DNA of 5,871 nucleotides from Gammaproteobacteria bacterium (GTDB lineage Bacteria; Pseudomonadota; Gammaproteobacteria; Nitrosococcales; Methylophagaceae): assembly GCA_003645385.1 (NCBI GenBank), contig QNEY01000125.1, forward strand, positions 1-5,871, given 5' to 3'. Positions 1-5,744 of this stretch are shown here, piece after piece (position 1 is the first letter of the stretch; every line of letters starts with the position of its first letter). A program made the position numbers and the translations under genes. Below the pieces are notes generated by a model. The model made no database searches. It was not told the DNA's origin and saw nothing but the letters and a program-made list of their open reading frames with translations.

Positions 1-1022
1 GTTTCAGGATCACAGGCACCTTCGACAGGGCGAGGATGCAGTTTGATAAACAGTTGACGTAGGCCAGGGTATTGTTGAATTGCTAAATATTCAACACGGG
101 CATCTTCAAGAAATTCGACCGCCATACGTTGGAATGGACTGTAATTGTCAGCGATGATATGGTTTGACCAGCGTTGATGTGCCGCCATATGGGCGAGAGT
201 TGCACGGTAGCGATCGATACCTGAAACAGTATCGGTATCATCATAAACATCGGGAATACGTAAACCTAAGGTATCAAGATAGGGGATAGGTCGGCGCAGT
301 TCATCAAAACCGAGTGAATAGGGAATTAGCTGTGGATCGCTGTCCCATAAACCTTGCATATACAGGTTGAGTTTGCGTTCGTGATCATAGAACAATGTGC
401 CATGACGTTCGCGTTGTAAAATGGCCATGCTATCAGCAGATTGTAGGCTGAAAAAGTCTTTTTGGCGTTCGGGATGCGTATTGTAAAAAAGAATGCCGTA
501 GTCAACCCAGTTCTTCAAACCCACTAATGATAGTTGGCTAATAAGATAAGGCATTTTTTCTAATAAATCGGGCAAGCTAGGACTAGGAATGGTGGCATGA
601 TGGCCATGAATTGATACTGATGTTTGATTCATCATATCGAAAATAAGATCGAAATAATGTTGCAGGGCTTCTACATCACCTAAGCGACGCGCCACGGTTG
701 GCAAGGTTTGTAAAAATACGGGGATAGCTTTGCCGTTAATGGTGCGAGAAAACTTCCACACTGTTTTTGATACTAGACTGATTATTTCTTCACCAAGGTG
801 ATCTGCCATAGCAGGGATATCTTCTAAATAGCTAAGCACAGGTTCGACACCGCGACCGATCATGCAGATAAGAGATGCACCTTCTAAATAGTCTTCAATG
901 CCTTGGTCAGAAAGAATGTGACTCGCTTCTGCCATCAACTCGTCAAAGACAGGATTGATTTGATCAAAGCCACATTTTAGCTTTTCGCGGTTGAGGCTTT
1001 CTGATAATTCAGTTTCACTCAT
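1..1022 (-). CDS. cbbO: CbbO, RubisCO activase adaptor subunit (N-terminal 340 residues; cut by window edge)
   Basis: An open frame of 340 codons runs from ATG (1020-1022) to the window edge without a stop. It starts MSETELSESLNREKL and contains EFLEDARVEYLA (EDARVE at about residues 306-311), a signature I associate with the CbbO/NorD family. Family knowledge: CbbO is roughly 750-800 residues, with a C-terminal von Willebrand A domain carrying a metal-ion (MIDAS) site that grips RubisCO. One CbbO docks on a CbbQ hexamer, and together they remodel inhibited RubisCO. Only the N-terminal part is here, so the VWA domain must lie beyond the left edge. The gene starts 17 bases after the cbbQ stop, in the same direction. 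No clear Shine-Dalgarno precedes the ATG, so translation may depend on coupling to cbbQ. The order cbbM-cbbQ-cbbO matches the Q2O2 type that serves form II RubisCO in Acidithiobacillus. A NorD-like protein is the alternative, but the neighbours argue strongly for CbbO. Confidence 0.9.
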   Translation of the reverse strand, partial: MSETELSESLNREKLKCGFDQINPVFDELMAEASHILSDQGIEDYLEGASLICMIGRGVEPVLSYLEDIPAMADHLGEEIISLVSKTVWKFSRTINGKAIPVFLQTLPTVARRLGDVEALQHYFDLIFDMMNQTSVSIHGHHATIPSPSLPDLLEKMPYLISQLSLVGLKNWVDYGILFYNTHPERQKDFFSLQSADSMAILQRERHGTLFYDHERKLNLYMQGLWDSDPQLIPYSLGFDELRRPIPYLDTLGLRIPDVYDDTDTVSGIDRYRATLAHMAAHQRWSNHIIADNYSPFQRMAVEFLEDARVEYLAIQQYPGLRQLFIKLHPRPVEGACDPE

Positions 1023-1039
1023 GGTGAAAGGTATTCAGC

Positions 1040-1843
1040 TTAAGCAAAAATAGTATTGATGGCGTGATCTAAGGTGTCACGAATATCGGCATCATCTGTA
1101 ATTGGGCGCACCAAGGCCATTTTACAAGCCGCTTGTGCTTCGATACCTTGATCCATTAATGATGCGGCATAGGTGAGCAAGCGTGTTGAAATACCTTCAT
1201 CTAAGCCATGACCTTTAAGGTTACGAGCTGTGCTAGCAACTTTAACTAATTTATCAGCAAAATCAGCATTAATACCTGTTTCTTTCTGCAAAATAGTCGA
1301 TTCAGTTTCAGGTGTTGGGTAATCAAATTCAAAGGCAGTAAAACGTTGCTTGGTTGATTGTTTTAAGTCTTTCATCAGGCTTTGATAACCAGGGTTATAA
1401 GAAATAACCAATTGAAAATCAGGATGGGCTTCGAGTAATTCACCTTTTTTATCTAGAGGCAAAACACGGCGGTGATCGGTTAAGGGATGGATAACTACGG
1501 TAGTATCTTGGCGCGCTTCAACTACTTCATCTAAGTAACAAATTGCTCCAATACGAGCTGCAACGGTTAAAGGTCCGTCTAACCAACGTGTGCCATTAGC
1601 ATCTAGTAAATAACGACCAACTAGATCTGAAGCTGTCATATCTTCATTGCAAGCAACGGTAATTAAAGGTTTGTTTAACTTCCATGCCATATGTTCGATA
1701 AAACGAGATTTACCACAGCCTGTTGGGCCTTTGATCATAACAGGTAAACGGGCTTGATATGCTGCTGTGTAGAGTTCAACTTCATCACTTTGAACTTGGT
1801 AGAAAGGTTCTTTTTTGATTAGATATTGTTCTGTATCACTCAT
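1040..1843 (-). CDS. cbbQ: CbbQ, MoxR-type AAA+ ATPase of the RubisCO activase
   Basis: This 267-residue protein has the usual CbbQ/NirQ/NorQ length. Visible motifs in order are Walker A GPTGCGKS (39-46), Walker B CYLDE (102-106), a sensor-1-like asparagine in SYNPGYQ (N150), a candidate arginine finger in KQRF (R167) and a sensor-2-like STR (219-221). Family knowledge: CbbQ forms hexamers whose ATP hydrolysis, with CbbO, drives release of tight-binding sugar phosphates from RubisCO. It acts in the cytoplasm. Sequence alone does not cleanly separate CbbQ from NorQ/NirQ. The call rests on its place directly behind form II RubisCO and ahead of cbbO. The start at 1843 gives the expected N-terminus (MSDTEQYLIKKEPFY), but the 20 bases upstream hold no convincing Shine-Dalgarno. 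The gene is probably transcribed from the cbbM promoter by read-through past the 1942-1963 hairpin. Confidence 0.93.
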   Translation of the reverse strand: MSDTEQYLIKKEPFYQVQSDEVELYTAAYQARLPVMIKGPTGCGKSRFIEHMAWKLNKPLITVACNEDMTASDLVGRYLLDANGTRWLDGPLTVAARIGAICYLDEVVEARQDTTVVIHPLTDHRRVLPLDKKGELLEAHPDFQLVISYNPGYQSLMKDLKQSTKQRFTAFEFDYPTPETESTILQKETGINADFADKLVKVASTARNLKGHGLDEGISTRLLTYAASLMDQGIEAQAACKMALVRPITDDADIRDTLDHAINTIFA

Positions 1844-1941
1844 GGGTTAGGAACTCATTTGTAGAAAAGAATTTAGAAAAATAAACTGGTGAAAGATTTG
1901 TTTTGCTGAATGCTTTTGATGTGGGAGAATTTTGAGAGAAG

Positions 1942-1963
1942 ACTCCCTGCCGAAGCAGGGAGT
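1942..1963 (-). terminator. Strong C(UUCG)G hairpin between cbbM and cbbQ (attenuator or 3' mRNA stabiliser)
   Basis: A perfect 9-bp inverted repeat (ACTCCCTGC and GCAGGGAGT) closes a four-base loop. Read on the minus strand, the loop is TTCG flanked by C and G, the exceptionally stable UUCG tetraloop. It lies 26 bases past the cbbM stop codon. The sequence after it (CTTCTCTCAAAATTCTCCC) is only moderately T-rich, so it is a poor classic terminator. A partial terminator or an RNase-blocking 3' end for cbbM mRNA is more likely. Either would explain high RubisCO expression with low CbbQO expression. The structure is directly visible; its role is inferred. Confidence 0.75.
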
Positions 1964-1989
1964 GTCCGTTTAACTTATTGTGCTTAGGC

Positions 1990-3369
1990 TTACTTGTGTA
2001 CGCCTAATTTTTCTCTCCATCCTGGGAAGATGCGATCAGCATCACCTGGGAATGATTCGAATGCACGAGCAAATTCACGATGCTCTTTCGCGTATTCGAT
2101 AGGATCTGCACCTTGTTTCCAACAGTCATGTGCTTGTGCTAATGAACGTGCACCATCAGCTGGGCTATCAATATGACCGTAAGCACCACCACCGGCAGTG
2201 TTGATTACGTTACCATGACCTAAGTTTTCGAAGAAACCAGGTAAACGTAATGCGTTCATACCACCAGAAATGATTGGAGTAGTTGGCTTCATGCCATTCC
2301 ATTCTTGATGGTAGAAAGGACCCGTTACGCTATCACGTTCAATCATATAAGCGATAATGCGGTCATCTTGACCACCTTCCATTTTACCATATCCCATTGT
2401 ACCTACGTGGATACCAGAAGCACCTTGTAGACGTGACATTTTAGCTAATACAAATGCAGTATAACCACGAACAGATGATGGCGATGTAACCGCACCATGA
2501 CCTGCACGATGGTAATGTAAGTATTGGCTTGGGTAGTTACGACGAGCTGTTGTCACCATACCTGGACCACCAACATAACCATCTACCAAGAAGGCTACTT
2601 TGTCGGCATCTGGGCCAAATGTTTCTAAGATGTAGTCAGCACGCGCCAACATTTCATAGTGATCATCTGCTGTGATGTTAGCAGAGAATAATTTAGCTTC
2701 ACCGGTCTCATCTTGAGCACGTTTCATTGCATCAGCAACTAAAGGGATAACCTTTTTAGTTGGGCAGAAGACTTGGTTACCTTGTGGTTCATCATTTTTG
2801 ATGAAATCGCCACCTAACCAGAATTGGTATGCCGCTTCAGCAAATGGTTCTGGGCGTAAACCTAGTTTAGGTTTGATGATTGTACCGGCGATGTAACCAC
2901 CATCTTTAACTGGGCGACCAAGGATGCGCCATAAATCAGAAATGTCTGTTGCGGGACCATCAAATAATTGCAACATGCGAGGTGGTACGTGGAAATCTTG
3001 CATTTGAAGATCTTTAACATCACCCATGCCTTGGTTATTACCAATAGCAAGCGTAAGGAAAGATACGATCATTGCGCGACCATCAATGATATTGCGGTCA
3101 AACAAGTCGTTTGGATAAGCAACTTTCATAATGCCTTTTGCTTCATCGATTTCATAAACTAAAGCATCAACGCCTTTAGTAAAGTCATCGGTAGTTGAAA
3201 CTTCAACGTTTGTTCCTGTTGATGATTCAGCAGCAATATGAGCAGCAACTTCTAAATAGCCGTAGCCATCAGCCGGGTGCATTGTGTATGCAACGAGGAT
3301 ATGTCCGCCGTTGGCGAGTAAGTCATCTTCTTTTAAACTAAGATCGGCGTAACGTGATGATTGATCCAT
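1990..3369 (-). CDS. cbbM: Form II ribulose-1,5-bisphosphate carboxylase/oxygenase (RubisCO) large subunit
   Basis: This 459-residue protein is full length for form II RubisCO, which works as dimers or multiples of dimers without small subunits. It carboxylates ribulose bisphosphate to two 3-phosphoglycerate in the CBB cycle. As I recall the Rhodospirillum rubrum enzyme, its catalytic residues fall at the same numbers here: E48 and N111 (from the partner subunit), K166 in GTIIKPKLG, the carbamylated K191 with Mg ligands D193 and E194 in GGDFIKNDEPQ, H287, H321, loop-6 K329 in MGYGKMEG, and S368 in ISGGM. All are intact, so the enzyme should be active. The start at 3369 is supported by AGAAGG eight bases upstream. 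The gene heads the cbbM-cbbQ-cbbO cluster and diverges from cbbR, so it is probably CbbR-activated. Form II enzymes generally suit high-CO2, low-O2 conditions. No form I genes (cbbLS) or carboxysome genes are in the window. Confidence 0.98.
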   Translation of the reverse strand: MDQSSRYADLSLKEDDLLANGGHILVAYTMHPADGYGYLEVAAHIAAESSTGTNVEVSTTDDFTKGVDALVYEIDEAKGIMKVAYPNDLFDRNIIDGRAMIVSFLTLAIGNNQGMGDVKDLQMQDFHVPPRMLQLFDGPATDISDLWRILGRPVKDGGYIAGTIIKPKLGLRPEPFAEAAYQFWLGGDFIKNDEPQGNQVFCPTKKVIPLVADAMKRAQDETGEAKLFSANITADDHYEMLARADYILETFGPDADKVAFLVDGYVGGPGMVTTARRNYPSQYLHYHRAGHGAVTSPSSVRGYTAFVLAKMSRLQGASGIHVGTMGYGKMEGGQDDRIIAYMIERDSVTGPFYHQEWNGMKPTTPIISGGMNALRLPGFFENLGHGNVINTAGGGAYGHIDSPADGARSLAQAHDCWKQGADPIEYAKEHREFARAFESFPGDADRIFPGWREKLGVHK

Positions 3370-3377
3370 TATATTTA

Positions 3378-3383
3378 CCTTCT
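3378..3383 (-). promoter_or_regulatory. Ribosome binding site of cbbM
   Basis: AGAAGG on the minus strand sits eight bases before the cbbM ATG. It is the best Shine-Dalgarno among the cbb genes here; cbbQ, cbbO and cbbR have none of comparable quality. Confidence 0.75.
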
Positions 3384-3398
3384 AAATTAGTGAGTGGC

Positions 3399-3413
3399 GC
3401 GAATTGTCTTCGC
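3399..3413 (-). repeat. Inverted repeat in the cbbM leader (possible mRNA stem-loop)
   Basis: On the minus strand, GCGAA and TTCGC flank a five-base loop (GACAA), a perfect 5-bp stem that ends 15 bases before the cbbM Shine-Dalgarno. It falls inside the predicted leader. It could be a small structural element, but a 5-bp stem can arise by chance. Confidence 0.35.
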
Positions 3414-3432
3414 ATTCCTAACGTTCGGTTTG

Positions 3433-3450
3433 TACGTTTTTAATAACGTA
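3433..3450. repeat. TACGTT-N6-AACGTA inverted repeat near the inferred cbbM transcription start
   Basis: Perfect 6-bp arms (TACGTT and AACGTA) flank a six-base AT spacer. By the promoter inferred here, the repeat lies just downstream of the cbbM start point. It could therefore be a protein operator (DNA symmetry) or a hairpin near the 5' end of the mRNA. It does not fit the CbbR TNA-N7-TNA pattern. The symmetry is visible; the function is unknown. Confidence 0.4.
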
Positions 3451-3460
3451 GCATTAGTCT

Positions 3461-3489
3461 AGGGTATTTTTATTATAAATAAAACTCAA
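3461..3489 (-). promoter_or_regulatory. Candidate cbbM promoter (-35 TTGAGT, 17 bp, -10 TACCCT)
   Basis: On the minus strand, TTGAGT (3484-3489) is followed after 17 bp by TACCCT (3461-3466). The -10 is poor, as expected for an activator-dependent promoter. Transcription would start near 3454, giving a leader of about 85 bases. The choice is supported by geometry: the two CbbR-type boxes would then be centred near -60 and -38, the usual LysR recognition and activation positions. A TATAAT at 3472-3477 is a rival -10 but lacks a matching -35. Confidence 0.4.
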
Positions 3490-3498
3490 ATGTTTTGA
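3486..3498. promoter_or_regulatory. Candidate CbbR box 2 (activation site overlapping the cbbM -35)
   Basis: The 13-mer TCAAATGTTTTGA is a perfect inverted repeat (TCAAA/TTTGA, 3-bp spacer). On the minus strand it reads TCA-N7-TGA, matching the CbbR consensus TNA-N7-TNA. Its centre is 22 bp (about two helical turns) from box 1 on the cbbM side. It overlaps the candidate -35, as LysR-family activation sites commonly do. Confidence 0.55.
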
Positions 3499-3507
3499 TT
3501 TTAACCA

Positions 3508-3520
3508 TAAGAAATGCTTA
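3508..3520. promoter_or_regulatory. Candidate CbbR box 1 (recognition site, T-N11-A)
   Basis: The 13-mer TAAGAAATGCTTA has perfect TAAG/CTTA arms and fits both the LysR T-N11-A rule and the CbbR TNA-N7-TNA rule. It lies ten bases before the cbbR start codon, upstream of the divergent cbbM promoter. Binding here could both activate cbbM and repress cbbR, the usual autoregulation of LysR-type regulators. Confidence 0.6.
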
Positions 3521-3530
3521 TATATAGAAT

Positions 3531-4433
3531 ATGAATATAACCATACGACAATTTCAGATATTTGAAGCTGTGGCGCAACATTTAAGTTATACCCGCGCTG
3601 CAGAAGTGCTTTATTTAAGTCAGCCAGCTGTTTCAATGCAGATCAAGCAATTAGAAACTGAAGTTGAGATGCCTCTATTTGAGCGAATGGGTAAAAAATT
3701 ATTTTTAACTGAAGCGGGAGAGGAGTTACTTATTTATGCTCGTAATATTTCACAGCAGTTAGTTGAATTAGATGAAGTGATGGATGAAATTCGTGGTAGT
3801 GAAAGAGGTAGTGTCACTATTGCTGTGGCTACTACAGCTAACTATTTTGCTTTGAAACTATTAGGGGAATTTTATAGGCGATTTTCAGGTACCAACATCA
3901 GTTTGGATGTGACCAACCGTGAAAGTTTATTAAAACATCTAAATGAAAATACGGTAGATATGGTTATTATGGGGCAACCCCCTGAAGGTATGAATGTTGA
4001 ATCGACTCCCTTTATGGATAACCCATTGGTGGTCATAGCACCAAAAGGACATGAGTTAACTAAGCGAAAACAAATTCCATTATCTGTTTTACAGCAAGAA
4101 ACTTTTATTATGCGCGAGCATGGTTCAGGAACTAGGATCGCTATGGAACGTTTTTTTGAAGACAGTGGCTATAGCATTAGCTCGGTAATGGAAATGAGCA
4201 GTAATGAGGCTATTAATCAGGCAGTTGAAGCAGGCTTAGGTTTAGGTATTGTTTCTCATCATACACTCGAGTTGGAGTTAGCCTTAGATCGTTTGGAAGT
4301 GTTAGATGTAGAATCATTTCCAATAATGCGCCATTGGTATTTGGTGCATCGTGAGGGCAAACGTCTGACAGCATTGATGGATGAATTTAAACGTTTAGTA
4401 ATTAATGAAGCAGGTGAAATATTAGAGCGTTAA
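3531..4433 (+). CDS. cbbR: CbbR, LysR-type transcriptional regulator of CBB genes
   Basis: This 300-residue protein has the usual LysR-family length. The N-terminal winged helix-turn-helix is clear (ITIRQFQIFEAVAQHLSYTRAAEVLYLSQPAVSMQIKQLE, given here in family terms: HTH at about residues 18-37, followed by the linker helix). A periplasmic-binding-protein-like effector domain follows from about residue 90. Family knowledge: CbbR binds the cbb promoter constitutively and responds to CBB or central metabolites. It diverges from cbbM, the classic arrangement. The start at 3531 is firm: an in-frame TAG at 3525-3527 blocks extension, and the next Met (36) lies inside the HTH. No Shine-Dalgarno precedes it. 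A TATATA at 3519-3524 would place transcription start almost on the ATG, so the mRNA may be leaderless. The 3' end overlaps the convergent flavin/heme-protein gene by 12 bp. Confidence 0.93.
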   Translation: MNITIRQFQIFEAVAQHLSYTRAAEVLYLSQPAVSMQIKQLETEVEMPLFERMGKKLFLTEAGEELLIYARNISQQLVELDEVMDEIRGSERGSVTIAVATTANYFALKLLGEFYRRFSGTNISLDVTNRESLLKHLNENTVDMVIMGQPPEGMNVESTPFMDNPLVVIAPKGHELTKRKQIPLSVLQQETFIMREHGSGTRIAMERFFEDSGYSISSVMEMSSNEAINQAVEAGLGLGIVSHHTLELELALDRLEVLDVESFPIMRHWYLVHREGKRLTALMDEFKRLVINEAGEILER

Positions 4434-4865
4434 TCGACTAGTATCTAGCCATTTTACCCTCCCAAAGCCTGCAACCAGACGAATTCTAGTCAGTTTTAGT
4501 AGATAAAAATGAAAGCCCGGTAAATCCAGTGTGATTTCTGCCTCTGGAAATTGAGCGAGATAATCTTCTCGCAATTGTATTTCGTTTTGGGCTGGTTCAG
4601 CATTTGCCAGACAGGTAATCCGGGCACCAGCCCCTGGATTTGCTGCATCAGCAGGATCAAAAATGGTGATTGAAACTTTAGGGTTGGCTTTAATGTTATT
4701 AGTATGTTCAGCTAAATGGCTAATAAAAATTACAATCTCGCCTTGATCGCTAATGATATAGGGAGTGATAGAGCCAAATGGGTAACCTAATTCAGTTTGT
4801 GAATGTGTTGATAATACCCCGTAATTTTGCCTTCGAATAAACTGGCTTGGATCTAAATCAGTCAT
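4422..4865 (-). CDS. HugZ-like / pyridoxamine 5'-phosphate oxidase-fold FMN- or heme-binding protein
   Basis: This 147-residue protein has features of the split-barrel flavin family. They are RRQNYGVLST near the N-terminus (11-20), GYPFGS (27-32), ISHLAEHTNNIKANPKVSITIF (48-69, shown here in shorter parts: SHLAEHT and NPKVSI), and a C-terminal AGFGRVKWL (132-140) typical of the HugZ-like subgroup. Family members bind FMN or, in HugZ, heme, which they degrade; the true substrate here is unknown. HugZ-type proteins often carry an extra C-terminal heme-related domain (DUF2470), which is absent. The ATG overlaps the stop of the upstream metallopeptidase-like gene in ATGA, so the two are very likely one operon with coupled translation. 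The protein has no signal sequence and should be cytoplasmic. Its last 12 bp overlap the end of cbbR tail to tail. The fold assignment is good, the function tentative. Confidence 0.8.
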   Translation of the reverse strand: MTDLDPSQFIRRQNYGVLSTHSQTELGYPFGSITPYIISDQGEIVIFISHLAEHTNNIKANPKVSITIFDPADAANPGAGARITCLANAEPAQNEIQLREDYLAQFPEAEITLDLPGFHFYLLKLTRIRLVAGFGRVKWLDTSRLTL

Positions 4866-5653
4866 GGTGTGGTTATCCAGTTTATTTCCTTAGCAGAAGT
4901 ATCACCGACCAGACAGAATCGTAAATCTTTAGGCATATCTGCTTGATTTGAACTAATTGGAATTCTGCCAGCCATAATTTCTGCAAAGCGTTGTGGGTAA
5001 AGTGGTTTTTGTTCTGGTTTAGCATAACCATCGGGATACACTGGTTGGTTATTACGATAGTCGTATTTGTCACTTGCACCGACAGTATGCAAAATTTCAT
5101 GTGTCATAACTATAGTATTTTGTTTGGTTTGTTTTGGCTTTGCATAAGCGTGAATCACACCAATTAAACCTTTGCTTAATCCTAATGAATGTTGAAGCGC
5201 CTGACCTTTTTTGCCTTGATGATAAAGTACATACAGGCGGATTCGACCTTTATTAGATGTATCATCGGGTGTATTTTGGTATGCCCAATAGCGTAGTTTC
5301 ATACTCCACAGCATGACTTTGAGAGCAGCGCTACGATCTTCGGGTGGGGCAGGAGGATGTGACGTGATAGTAGAGCCCAGCGTGGTGATAACTGGTTGCT
5401 CAACAATAAGGTGGAATTTTTTTGCACTACGAATAAAAAACTTATCTATATCCTGGAAATCTTTTAAAGAGAGCGTTTGAATATAGTTGTCAGTTTTTGG
5501 ACTTCCATCACCATTGATTGGAAAAATAACAACCTCAATAGGTTGATACCATGATGTGGTATTAAGGCGTTGTTCTTTGGTGTAAATTGCTGCGGCAGCC
5601 AATGCTGAAAGCAGGATAACAACACGAATATTTCTAAAGCTGAATACTTTCAT
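4862..5653 (-). CDS. Putative membrane-anchored metzincin-like zinc metallopeptidase
   Basis: I do not recognise a named family for this 263-residue protein. Residues 11-24 (VVILLSALAAAAIY), after basic residues K2, R7 and R10, form a single membrane anchor or uncleaved signal, so the rest should lie outside the cytoplasm. No lipobox cysteine is present. The key motif is THEILHTVGASDKY: HEILH at 185-189 with G192 and D195 fits HExxHxxGxxD, the metzincin zinc site variant with Asp as third ligand (as in snapalysin). AEIMAG with M227 is a plausible Met-turn, about 32 residues after D195. The first half (about 38-170) resembles no catalytic domain I know. AAGG seven bases before the ATG may serve as ribosome binding site. 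The gene overlaps the downstream flavin/heme-protein gene by 4 bases. Catalytic activity and substrate are inferred only. Confidence 0.72.
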   Translation of the reverse strand: MKVFSFRNIRVVILLSALAAAAIYTKEQRLNTTSWYQPIEVVIFPINGDGSPKTDNYIQTLSLKDFQDIDKFFIRSAKKFHLIVEQPVITTLGSTITSHPPAPPEDRSAALKVMLWSMKLRYWAYQNTPDDTSNKGRIRLYVLYHQGKKGQALQHSLGLSKGLIGVIHAYAKPKQTKQNTIVMTHEILHTVGASDKYDYRNNQPVYPDGYAKPEQKPLYPQRFAEIMAGRIPISSNQADMPKDLRFCLVGDTSAKEINWITTP

Positions 5654-5687
5654 AAGCAGGCCTTAATGAATCTTGTGCTAGTACCAA

Positions 5688-5722
5688 TAAAAAAGGCCGG
5701 AGGTATAAACCAAACCGGCCTT
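5688..5722 (-). terminator. Intrinsic terminator of the cold-shock protein gene
   Basis: A perfect 8-bp GC-rich inverted repeat (AAGGCCGG 5693-5700, CCGGCCTT 5715-5722) encloses a 14-base loop. On the minus strand it is followed directly by a T-run (TTTTTATT). It lies 22 bases past the csp stop codon and 34 bases before the next minus-strand start, so it isolates csp from the metallopeptidase-like gene. The plus-strand reading lacks a comparable T-run. Confidence 0.88.
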
Positions 5723-5744
5723 CAATATTATTGACTAATAATTT

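Noticed and set aside
1040..1843. NorQ/NirQ (nitric oxide reductase accessory) identity for the AAA+ protein
   Set aside because: The families are close in sequence, but no nor or nir genes are present and form II RubisCO and cbbO flank it.
1994..2176. Plus-strand open frame of 60 codons
   Set aside because: It lies wholly antisense to the conserved C-terminal part of cbbM, has no ribosome site and resembles no protein family.
2862..3162. Overlapping short open frames on both strands (2862-3050 minus, 2968-3162 plus)
   Set aside because: Both are out-of-frame shadows inside cbbM, whose own frame carries intact catalytic motifs.
3470..3482. A third TNA-N7-TNA match with TTAT/ATAA arms
   Set aside because: It is made only of A and T in an AT-rich stretch and is 16 bp from box 2, out of phase, so chance is the simplest explanation.
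3454..3636. Minus-strand open frame of 60 codons across the cbbR start
   Set aside because: It is antisense to the cbbR DNA-binding domain and the regulatory region, with no recognisable product.
4882..5100. Minus-strand open frame of 72 codons
   Set aside because: It is a shifted reading of the metallopeptidase-like gene, which has the better start, membrane segment and motif.
5727..5742. Inverted repeat ATTATT-N4-AATAAT after the csp stop
   Set aside because: The stem is all A-T and weak, and the GC-rich terminator just beyond it explains transcript ending better.
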